Source: Siphonodentalium dalli (lineage: Eukaryota; Mollusca; Scaphopoda; Gadilida; Siphonodentaliidae). From it: a stretch of DNA of 64,000 nt. The DNA is taken from positions 68,923,980-68,987,979 of the forward strand of contig CP136063.1 in assembly GCA_032622095.1 (NCBI GenBank), in the 5' to 3' direction. The notes below the pieces were generated by a model. The model ran no database searches and had not been told where the DNA came from. It saw only the letters and a program-made list of their open reading frames with translations. The number at the start of each line of letters is the position of its first letter. Positions within the stretch are counted from its first letter, which is position 1. The translations under genes were made by a program, and so were the position numbers. Of this stretch, positions 22,369-31,751 are shown piece after piece.

Positions 22369-22686
22369 ATCAATGAGCAAATGAGCAAAAAAATGAGCAA
22401 ATGAGCAAAAAAATGAGCAAATGAGCAAGAAAATGAGCAAATGAGCAAATGAGCAAGAAAATGAGCAAATGAGCAAGAAAATGAGCAAATGAGCAATAAA
22501 AATGAGCAAATGAGCAAAAAAATGAGCAAATGAGCAAGAAAATGAGCAAATGAGCAAGAAAATGAGCAAATGAGCAAACAAATGAGCAAATGAGCAAAAA
22601 AATGAGCAAATGAGCAATAAAAATGAGCAAATGAGCAAAAAAATGAGCAAATGAGCAAAAAAATGAGCAAATGAGCAAAAAAATGA
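22369..22686. repeat. AATGAGCAAATGAGCAA tandem array, left arm only
   Basis: About 17 units of a 17-20-bp repeat made of two ATGAGCAA halves separated by short A-rich spacers. It lies in the 1.2-kb segment missing from the right arm. Long hydrophobic open frames on the minus strand are produced purely by the repeat. Confidence 0.9.
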
Positions 22687-23119
22687 GATGTAACATTATA
22701 TCACTGTTATTGTATCAATTGATAGGTTCAGACAAGTTCGATGTTTAGAAAAGAAAAGTTACCTATAATTCTGCTGTGGTTAAGCAGTCCATTATTTAGG
22801 GCATACCTGTATGTAGGCCTATCAGTGGATGAATAGTCTGCCGGAGAAGTACTGTGTAGACAGGTCTTGTCGTTAAGAGAGTCAGACGAGAAGTGAAGGC
22901 TCGGCTATTAAAACATAGTAATGCGATAGCGAACATCAAACGAGTCTGCGCACGCATATCTGTCAAAAGGATACAATAGCAGTCATTGGTCAATTTATCC
23001 CCGGTGTCAGCTCAGTACCCAATCGGGACGAAGCCGAAGGTCAACTCATTTTTTTTTGCTCATTATAGTACGTCACTTGGACATTTTATCAGTTTATCAC
23101 GTGATCACTAAATGTGGCA

Positions 23120-23282
23120 ATCGGGTATCCACCGATGCCTGCAATTTATTATTTATAATAATTGGACTCATTGATCTCACGTAAATAATACTCTTAGTTG
23201 TTCCAATAAAATAGTTATCAAATTCGATCACCAATAGATTTGACTGTGGAATATAATGACCTTTAACTTATTTATCGATCTA
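23120..23282 (+). repeat. Direct internal duplicate of 21892-22048
   Basis: ACCGATGCCTGCAATTTATT and the next ~150 bp repeat the segment beginning at about 21892, with very few changes. The duplicate lies within the left-arm-only insertion. Confidence 0.85.
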
Positions 23283-23454
23283 TGTTAGAACATGGTCTTA
23301 ACAAAAAACTTGACCATAACAAAAATTACCTTACATTTATGCATGAATCTAATTAGACCATACGTAAATATTGTCAGCTTATCGTCTGATGAGCAAATCC
23401 GATGTTTATCAAAAATAGTACAACTTCCAGTTGGTAATTACTCTTACGAATGAA

Positions 23455-24480
23455 GAGCGTTGAACATATACGAAATTAATACACGAATGAACTGAAATTT
23501 ATATTTTCACATCTTACCAACAACAGATACAGACATAGTCATAGTGTTATACTATCTTACATGTACACACGCTATGACATCATTCGAAGGGGCAATACAC
23601 TCAAGGAGTTAATGTGACACGAAACAAGGGACGTGATGTAATATTGGTGTTTGAATCTTAAAGGAACACAAGACACCCTAAAGGACATTCATTATGAATG
23701 AATGTTAACAATACAAGCACACGAATGAAGAGCGTTGAACATATACAAAATTACAAGACACTCTAAAGGGACATTCATTATGAATGAATGTTAACAATAC
23801 AAGCACACGAATGAAGAGCGTTGAACATATACGAAATTACTACACGAATGAACTGAAATTTATATTTCACATCTTACCAACAACAGATACAGACATAGTC
23901 ATAGTGTTATACTATCTTACATGTACACACGCTATGACATCATTCGAAGGGGCAATACACTCAAGGAGTTAATGTGACACGAAACAAGGGACGTGATGTA
24001 ATATTGGTGTTTGAATCTTAAAGGAACACAAGACACTCTAAAGGGACATTCATTATGAATGAATGTTAACAATACAAGCACACGAATGAAGAGCGTTGAA
24101 CATATACAAAATTACAAGACACTCTAAAGGGACATTCATTATGAATGAATGTTAACAATACAAGCACACGAATGAAGAGCGTTGAACATATACAAAATTA
24201 CTACACGAATGAATTGAACCTTAAAATTTATATTTCACATCTTACCAACAACCGCTACAGACATAATCATAGTGTTATACTGTCTTGCATGTACACACGC
24301 TATGAAATCATTAAAGGCGGACAATCCACTCAAGGAGTTAAAGTGACACGAAACAAGGGACGTGATGTAATATTGGTGGTTGAATCTTAAAGGAACACAA
24401 GACACTCTAAAGGGGCACTCATTATGAATGAATGTTAACAATACAAGCACACGAATGAAGAGCGTTGAACATATACAAAA
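23455..24480 (+). repeat. About 360-bp tandem units, left arm
   Basis: Units carry CATTCATTATGAATGAATG, GAATGAAGAGCGTTGAAC and GAAACAAGGGACGTGATG. Unit starts lie near 23686/23775, 24047/24136 and 24417. Each unit includes a shorter internal duplication of about 89 bp. Confidence 0.8.
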
Positions 24481-24930
24481 TTACTACACGAATGAACCTT
24501 GAAATTTATATTTCACATCTTACCAACAGCTACAGACATAATCATAGGGTTATACTGTCTTGCATGTACCATTCTGTGACATAATTAAAGGGGGATAATA
24601 CACGCACGGTGTGGAATGTTAAAGTGACACGAGATAGCGGGGGTAGCATCACCAAATTACCCTCTGGGGACCTCATTCTGCCATCTAAAAATAGAATCTT
24701 TGGGTCTAAAATTGGTTGTACTAAAATATTCCCAAAACTTCAAAAATTTCAAAAAATTTCAAAAAACTTCAAAAACTTCAAAAATTTCAAAAATTTCAAA
24801 AACTTCAAAAATTTCAAAAAACTTCCAAAATTTCAAAAACTTCAAAAATAAGACCCCGGCGGCGGCGGCGGCGGCGGCGGCATTGCGGTATTTTACTGCG
24901 GCGGCGGCGGCGCCGCCGGCGGTCCACTTA

Positions 24931-25019
24931 CACATGCCGTGAATGGATGCTTGAAAATAAAATCTTCATGGACATTGGCCATTGGATCATCAAAGCAGGA
25001 TGTTATGTCGCTTGGTGGC

Positions 25020-25059
<40 letters not shown>

Positions 25060-25074
25060 GGTGGTGGTGTTGTT
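24931..25074 (-). CDS. Captured exon-like polyglutamine segment (left-arm mirror copy)
   Basis: Minus-strand mirror of 25330-25473, with the same FDDPMANVHEDFIFKHPF coding and the same GTAAGT donor. The glutamine-codon run is of similar length. Two opposed copies facing away from the axis would both be spliceable if transcribed outward. Confidence 0.35.
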
Positions 25075-25329
25075 GGTGGTGTTGTTGTTGTTGGTGGTGG
25101 TTGTTGGTGGTGGTTGGTGGTGGTTGTTGGTGGTGGTTGTTGGTGGCGGCGGCATTGCAGTATTTTACTGCGGGGTCCTCCGGCGGCGGACCCCGGCGGC
25201 GGCGGCGGCGGCGCCGCCGCCGCAGTAAAATACCGCAATGCCGCCGCCACCAACAACCACCACCAACAACCACCACCAACCACCACCAACAACCACCACC
25301 AACAACAACAACACCACCAACAACACCAC

Positions 25330-25342
25330 TACCACCACCACC

Positions 25343-25385
<43 letters not shown>

Positions 25386-25473
25386 GCCACCAAGCGACAT
25401 AACATCCTGCTTTGATGATCCAATGGCCAATGTCCATGAAGATTTTATTTTCAAGCATCCATTCACGGCATGT
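25330..25473 (+). CDS. Captured exon-like polyglutamine segment (right arm)
   Basis: In one frame a His/Gln/Asn-rich run leads into about 14 consecutive Gln codons, mostly CAA, and then PPSDITSCFDDPMANVHEDF and IFKHPFTAC. This ends exactly at a strong splice donor TGT|GTAAGT (25474). The non-repetitive part has normal protein composition and looks like the end of a host exon. The same segment exists as a mirror copy on the minus strand of the left arm, ending with its donor at 24925-24930. No gene family is recognised. It may be a captured fragment rather than an expressed gene. Confidence 0.35.
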
Positions 25474-25520
25474 GTAAGTGGACCGCCGGCGGCGCCGCCG
25501 CCGCAGTAAAATACCGCAAT

Positions 25521-25564
<44 letters not shown>

Positions 25565-25969
25565 GGTCTTATTTTTGAAGTTTTTGAAATTTTTGAAGTT
25601 TTTTGAAATTTTTGAAGTTTTTTGAAATTTTTGAAGTTTTTTGAAATTTTTGAAGTTTTGGGTTTTTGGGAATATTTTAGTACAACCAATTTTAGACCCA
25701 AAGATTCTATTTTTAGATGGCAGAATGAGGTCCCCAGAGGGTAATTTGGTGATGCTACCCCCGCTATCTCGTGTCACTTTAACATTCCACACCGTGCGTG
25801 TATTATCCCCCTTTAATGATGTCATAGCATGGTACATGCAAGACAGTATAACCCTATGATTATGTCTGTAGCTGTTGGTAAGATGTGAAATATAAATTTC
25901 AAGGTTCATTCGTGTAGTAATTTTGTATATGTTCAACGCTCTTCATTCGTGTGCTTGTATTGTTAACAT

Positions 25970-27310
25970 TCATTCATAATGAGTGCCCCTTTAGAGTGTC
26001 TTGTGTTCCTTTAAGATTCAACCACCAATATTACATCACGTCCCTTGTTTCGTGTCACTTTAACTCCTTGAGTGGATTGTCCGCCTTTAATGATTTCATA
26101 GCGTGTGTACATGCAAGACAGTATAACACTATGATTATGTCTGTAGCGGTTGTTGGTAAGATGTGAAATATAAATTTTAAGGTTCAATTCATTCGTGTAG
26201 TAATTTTGTATATGTTCAACGCTCTTCATTCGTGTGCTTGTATTGTTAACATTCATTCATAATGAATGTCCCTTTAGAGTGTCTTGTAATTTTGTATATG
26301 TTCAACGCTCTTCATTCGTGTGCTTGTATTGTTAACATTCATTCATAATGAATGTCCCTTTAGAGTGTCTTGTGTTCCTTTAAGATTCAAACACCAATAT
26401 TACATCACGTCCCTTGTTTCGTGTCACATTAACTCCTTGAGTGTATTGCCCCTTCGAATGATGTCATAGCGTGTGTACATGTAAGATAGTATAACACTAT
26501 GACTATGTCTGTATCTGTTGTTGGTAAGATGTGAAATATAAATTTCAGTTCATTCGTGTAGTAATTTCGTATATGTTCAACGCTCTTCATTCGTGTGCTT
26601 GTATTGTTAACATTCATTCATAATGAATGTCCCTTTAGAGTGTCTTGTAATTTGTATATGTTCAACGCTCTTCATCCGTGTGCTTGTATTGTTAACATTC
26701 ATTCATAATGCATGTCCCTTTAGAGTGTCTTGTGTTCCTTTAAGATTCAAACACCAATATTACATCACGTCCCTTGTTTCGTGTCACATTAACTCCTTGA
26801 GTGTATTGCCCCTTCGAATGATGTCATAGCGTGTGTACATGTAAGATAGTATAACACTATGACTATGTCTGTATCTGTTGTTGGTAAGATGTGAAATATA
26901 AATTTCAGTTCATTCGTGTAGTAATTTCGTATATGTTCAACGCTCTTCATTCGTGTGCTTGTATTGTTAACATTCATTCATAATGAATGTCCCTTTAGAG
27001 TGTCTTGTAATTTTGTATATGTTCAACGCTCTTCATTCGTGTGCTTGTATTGTTAACATTCATTCATAATGAATTTCCTTTAGAGTGTCTTGTGTTCCTT
27101 TAAGATTCAAACACCAATATTACATCACGTCCCTTGTTTCGTGTCACATTAACTCCTTGAGTGTATTGCCCCTTCGAATGATGTCATAGCGTGTGTACAT
27201 GTAAGATAGTATAACACTATGACTATGTCTGTATCTGTTGTTGGTAAGATGTGAAAATATAAATTTCAGTTCATTCGTGTATTAATTTCGTATATGTTCA
27301 ACGCTCTTCA
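25970..27310 (-). repeat. About 360-bp tandem units, right arm
   Basis: Mirror of the left-arm units, but with an additional copy: unit boundaries near 25985, 26266/26355, 26627/26716 and 26985/27074. The spacing of about 360 bp between equivalent points gives the period. The array ends at about 27310, where the 1.2-kb left-arm segment is missing. Confidence 0.8.
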
Positions 27311-28998
27311 CCGTGAGTGGATTGTCCACCTTTAATGATGTCATAGCGTGTGTACATGCAAGACAGTATAATACTATGATTATGTCTGTAGCTGTTGTTG
27401 GTAAGATGTGAAATATAAATTTCAAGGTTCAATTCATTCGTGTAGTAATTTCGTATATGTTCAACGCTCTTCATTCGTGCGCTTGTATTGTTAACATTCA
27501 TTCATAATGAGTGTCCTTTTAGATCGATAAATAAGTTAAAGGTCATTACATTCCACAGTCAAATCTATTGGTGATCGAATTTGATAACTATTTTATTGGA
27601 ACAACTAAGAGTATTATTTACGTGAGATCAATGAGTCCAATTATTATAAATAATACATTGCAGGCATCGGTGCTAACTGGAGTTTTTGGTATACAAAATG
27701 ATCGTAAGTGTGAATGGAGTGATAAGTGGTTATTACGTAATGTTGTTATAACAATGACACCGAAGCAATTTCTATAATTGAGTGTCTCACGACCTGACGT
27801 AATATGTATGCATGTTTTGGATAACTAATTATCGTGTTAATGCTAACAATGACACAGTTTATCAACCTTAATTGATACTAACCCGTTTGTTCAGACATTA
27901 AATCGATATGTTTTCTGAATAGCATATAACTGTGACCGGGGAAATAATAGAATTCATTTGGTAAAGCAAAGGTGTGAAAGACACATTGTTACCACCAATG
28001 TCGCGTGTGTACATACTTGAAAATATGTTCCATCGAATATGACAATTCATTCTGGAGGGTTGTAATTTCACATTACCCTTTTCGTCCACTCGTGATTCAA
28101 CATAGTACATCTCAATACTTCCAATAATTCACGATAATACACACCTGTCTCACAATGCCCAACATTACAGCGACTCGGACCTGTCCATACACATATAATT
28201 GGTATAAAGCTATTTATAAACATTCGACATTTTAATATCGAGATTATCAGAAACCGAAAACTCGTTATAAATTTTTTATTTAAACTTTTTTTTTAGAGAA
28301 ATAATTTTGGGGGTTTTGAAATTTTTTCTTTTGGAAGTTTTGGGGTTTTGAAATTTTTTGTTTTGGAAAAATAAGTTTTGGGTTTTGAAATTTTGGAAGT
28401 TTTGGGTTTTGAAATTTTGGAAGTTTTGGGTTTTGATATTTTGGAAGTTTTGAGAATATTTTAGTACAAAAAATTTTACCCTCAAACAATTTACCCTCAA
28501 ACAATTTTACCCTCAAACAATTTTAGACCCAAAGATTCTATTTTGAGATGTGAGGCGAACGAGACACCCACAACCAATTTTAGACCCAAAGATTCTATTT
28601 TTAGATGTGAAGGTAACGAGACGGCTATTCTTCTCGTATGTACATCGTATGTGCAATTGTCTGCAGCATACCAACTACATAATAAGGTTTATCTATTTGT
28701 CCCACGGTCTTTATTATTGATATAAAAAGGTCCAATATGAATATTACACCTTATAACAGATATGTGTCTATGATAACACCATTATACATAGCGTGCTTTA
28801 ATTGCAAACAAAAAAACATACAATTATGCAAATTAGCAAACACCACAGTTCGCGGTTGTTATGAAACAGTGGGGTTTATAAAAACAGTGTTTTTCGAAAT
28901 TATCAGAGAGCTGTCAGAGAATCTCTGCGCGGTGAGTTCTTCGTAGTTCTATGTTTACTGGTAACAGCTGAGCGGTCAATAACTGAGACTAATATTAT

Positions 28999-29079
28999 CC
29001 ATCATGACCTGGGGTGTGGGATGGAAAAATCTCACCCGAGGGGCCAGATTTTTCCATCACACACCCCAGGTCATGATGG
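28999..29079. repeat. Perfect hairpin
   Basis: Arms CCATCATGACCTGGGGTGTG and its complement, then GGATGGAAAAATCT and its near complement, enclose a short loop around CACCCGAGGGGC. Confidence 0.85.
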
Positions 29080-29898
29080 ATCATTTTTCTCCCAACCCAA
29101 GAGCCACATTCCGATTTTTTGTTTTATACCAATCTTTGGCACATTCCAGTAGCTTCTTAACGGTATATCTGGGGAGAAATCTGATGCGATATTCGTGATT
29201 AACTGGGATGATGTCGGTATATACCAAAGGTATGTACTCTATAAACAAAGCGCGTTACCCGTGCGGGCAGGGTTAATACGTTAGAGTGAAATCGACACGG
29301 TCTTGTGAAAACGACATGGATACGTCACATCGTTGCACCTGCATAATTCCGAGAAACGCGCGTATTGATATGAAGTATATACAACTGGACTAATCGTGTT
29401 TGTCATCGGAAATGACCATATCGATACCATTTAGAAAAGGAAACATGTGAATATATGACAGACAAATGTTAGTTAGACGCGTTCGACGATTTATTGCAAC
29501 GATGACAACTGTTCGAATGTGGAATTATTTCGTTCGTCATTTGTGAAGCGGCTATTGTTTACCTGTTACGAAATGTGCCAGTGGTACCATGCAGTTTCGC
29601 TTGGGGTCTTCCGTTTTATGGAATATGTTCGCAAATTAGTCGTTTATATTTCATGTTATATATGCAACTCTGTGTCTGCAAGTGAGGTTATGTTGAACGT
29701 TTTTCGTGATTAACAGTTGAGGCTTATCACCATTTGTATTAGCGTCCACGAATTCGTCCGTATTTATTTACTTGAAACGTGAAGCGTAACTGGTCGGTCG
29801 CCATTGTTTTTATCTGTTTTAATTCACACAAAACATGATGACGGATAGTTAAATTAGTTCCGGCTCTTAATTAAATAGGTAAAGCAGTCACGTGGGTG

Positions 29899-29959
29899 GT
29901 GTGAGATAGATGGTCACGTGTTATGTGAGACAGGGAAATCTCACCCAGCTATCTCACAC
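29899..29959. repeat. Hairpin with GTGTGAGATAG arms
   Basis: GTGTGAGATAG and CTATCTCACAC pair across about 40 bp. The loop contains GTGAGACAGGGAAATCTCACC, itself partly self-complementary. Confidence 0.6.
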
Positions 29960-30084
29960 TGGCTGCCTGTGCTAAAGTGTTTAGGGGGTGGGAGAAAATG
30001 TTACCCTCGAGGGTAATATGGTGATTTATCGCCCGCCATGTGACGCACTCTCAGCCAATCAGAAGAGAGGGAATGGGATGAAGG

Positions 30085-30160
30085 ATAACAATAATAATTA
30101 TTATTTACACTAAATTAAAATAACAATAATTATTATTATTATTATTATTATTATTACATT
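30085..30160. repeat. AT-rich (ATT)n microsatellite
   Basis: AATAATAATTATTATT followed by a run of nine or so ATT units. Confidence 0.9.
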
Positions 30161-30449
30161 AAAACAGTCGTTCGTATCAGACAGGAATCCACAAACTCAA
30201 CCATAAGCGAAACGAAGAAAACGACAACAGAATTTCACAAACGAGAACGCTTTTTATCGCCTACAATAGCTTCTGTTGTTCGACGGAGGCGTGGACACTC
30301 TTTGCAAGATGCGACCATTGCATGTTTGCTAGCCTAACATTCCAAACGTGTTAAAACTCCCCTTTTTGAAAGGCGGTACCTGACTACCAAAACATTATAT
30401 TAAAGTTCTCGTGTGCAATATCTAATTATTTCCGAATACATACATTTTT

Positions 30450-30560
30450 GCGAAAACCCTGTGCCAATGCATTCTGTTATATATGTGAGTCGACCATACT
30501 AGCATATATAAGAGAATGCATTGGCCTAAAAAGTATTATATTATTGATTATTTACATCTT
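30450..30560 (+). mobile_element. piggyBac-like MITE fragment
   Basis: TTTTTGCGAAAACCCTGTGCC and one decayed hairpin (GCCAATGCATTCTGTTATAT to GCATTGGC) match the left half of the 19953-20261 copy. The second hairpin and both TTAA ends are missing. Confidence 0.7.
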
Positions 30561-31751
30561 TAAAAGGCATACCGGTTCATCGTCCGTGATATCGCCGTCT
30601 GCATATGTTTCATTGAGGCAGTCATTGAGTGATATGGCATCCGTCGGCGTGTGGCTGGCGTTCTCCGATAGCTGAATCGACTTCAACTCCGCATGAGCAT
30701 CGTCCGACGACATTCCAGTAACTGCAGAATGTCAGAATATTTTTAGAATGTCACAGCTTGTTTGCTTGAGAATGTTTTACAGATGTCCTGTATAATTTAA
30801 AACAAATCCTAAATTACTATTTATTAGGGCTTCTGGTGAAAACTATTTTACTTGTTGAGGAACTCACATTCCAACGAATCAAACGAGTTATTAAATGATA
30901 TTTTTTTACATGATCCTACCCTTATTCCATTCATTGAACCCATTCTATTAAGTGTGATATTAAAAGTTGTTTACTAACATGAAATATTGCCTGGTGACAT
31001 TTGACTTCCGGTGTGTCGTATGTTTACATGACGTACGCTACGTCTCAAAATACTACGGCTTCCAATATTTTCCCAACAAACTCTAATGAATGAAGAGTTT
31101 GAAGGGTTATTTAATTAATTATACGCCATTAAATACGACACAGAGTCTAACATTTATCTGGGACTATTTCTTTACGCGGGTAAACAACGCACAGTTCGGT
31201 GAAACGTCATTGCATGCATTTTCGAAGCCAATGTTAGTTTCACGTCCCATTTGTTGATTTAAGTATATTTTATCGAGGTTTTGGATCATGTAATAAATAT
31301 ATTCTACAACTCGTCCCCAGTTTATAGCGGAATTTACAAAACACTTCAAGTAAATTAGGTATGGACCTCGTCAAAGGCTCGGTCCAGACCTAATGTACTG
31401 GACGTGTTTTGTAAAGACCAAGGGGGCACAACCATCAGAAGGACATTTTTCCTAATGTAATGTGTACATTTTTACAGTATTCAGCCCGTGACAAGGGGTG
31501 GTGGAGCCCCAAAAACGTCCAGATCAGTCGACCATGACTTATATGTATCTGGAATAAGTTTGTAAATGTATCCGCATGCCATAATTTTCGTTGCAATTTA
31601 TTCCGAAAATAATTTCAGATCTGCCAAAACCATCGCGTGACTGCACAAACTCTCGTTACGGCGTCAGCCCATTTCCGTATAATTATTTATAAACCAGTTC
31701 ACACCTTCGGCCAATCAAATTGCTCAAATTCATGAACAATATATATATAAA
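30561..31751. other. No gene recognised; one hairpin
   Basis: AT-rich DNA. A hairpin at 31333-31415 has arms TTTACAAAACAC and GTGTTTTGTAAA with an inner AGGT..GGACC pair. A diverged relative is at about 46700-46795. Confidence 0.4.
31333..31415. repeat. Hairpin with TTTACAAAACAC arms
   Basis: Outer arms of 12 bp pair exactly, and AGGTATGGACC pairs with GGTCCAGACCT with one mismatch region. Similar but degraded sequence lies at 46697-46790. Confidence 0.65.

Larger units (their letters stand above)
24850..25560. repeat. Trinucleotide-repeat core at the palindrome axis
   Basis: The left half has (GGC)n, then a unique stretch, then (TTG)n and GGTGGT/GGTTGTT repeats. The right half mirrors this as (CCG)n, unique stretch and (CAA)n. 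TATTTTACTGCGG (25161-25173) and its complement (25220-25232) place the axis near 25197. Repeat lengths differ between halves: the (GGC)n has about 8 units on the left against about 15 on the right. Strong hairpin and G-rich secondary structure is expected here. Confidence 0.85.
20926..28640. mobile_element. 7.7-kb palindromic element with long inverted arms and 6-bp target duplication
   Basis: The direct repeat CGTATG lies at 20926-20931 and 28635-28640. Inside it, the termini AGAAGAATAGCCGTCTCG and the exact complement start two arms that mirror each other to an axis near 25197. The outer 1.3 kb of the arms match with no net length difference (position sum 49566) and only isolated substitutions. 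Closer to the axis the sum becomes 50401, because the left arm carries an extra segment (about 22250-23450) and the right arm has one more 360-bp unit. AG...CT ends plus a 6-bp duplication are features of Polinton/Maverick elements, but no polymerase B, integrase or capsid frame is present. It would be a non-autonomous foldback derivative, if that link is right. Confidence 0.75.
28641..30446. other. No gene recognised; hairpins
   Basis: AT-rich DNA with open frames of 60-70 codons that lack domains. It contains the hairpins at 28999-29079 and 29899-29959, a palindrome TTACCCTCGAGGGTAA near 30001, and an ATT microsatellite. Confidence 0.4.

Noticed and set aside
22312-22696. Three overlapping minus-strand frames of more than 100 codons, rich in Leu, Ile, Cys, Ser and Phe, resembling membrane proteins
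   Set aside because: They are translations of the AATGAGCAAATGAGCAA array in all three frames. The hydrophobic periodicity follows the DNA repeat.
24893-25701. Long frames of poly-Val, poly-Leu, poly-Cys/Trp, poly-Thr/Pro or poly-Ala at the palindrome axis
   Set aside because: They come from trinucleotide repeats read in every frame on both strands. Only the frame with the unique FDDPMANVHEDF segment and splice donor was kept as a candidate.
20926-28640. Interpretation of the 360-bp units and arms as a CRISPR array or bacterial integron
   Set aside because: The units have no short repeat-unique spacer structure, and the context is clearly eukaryotic.
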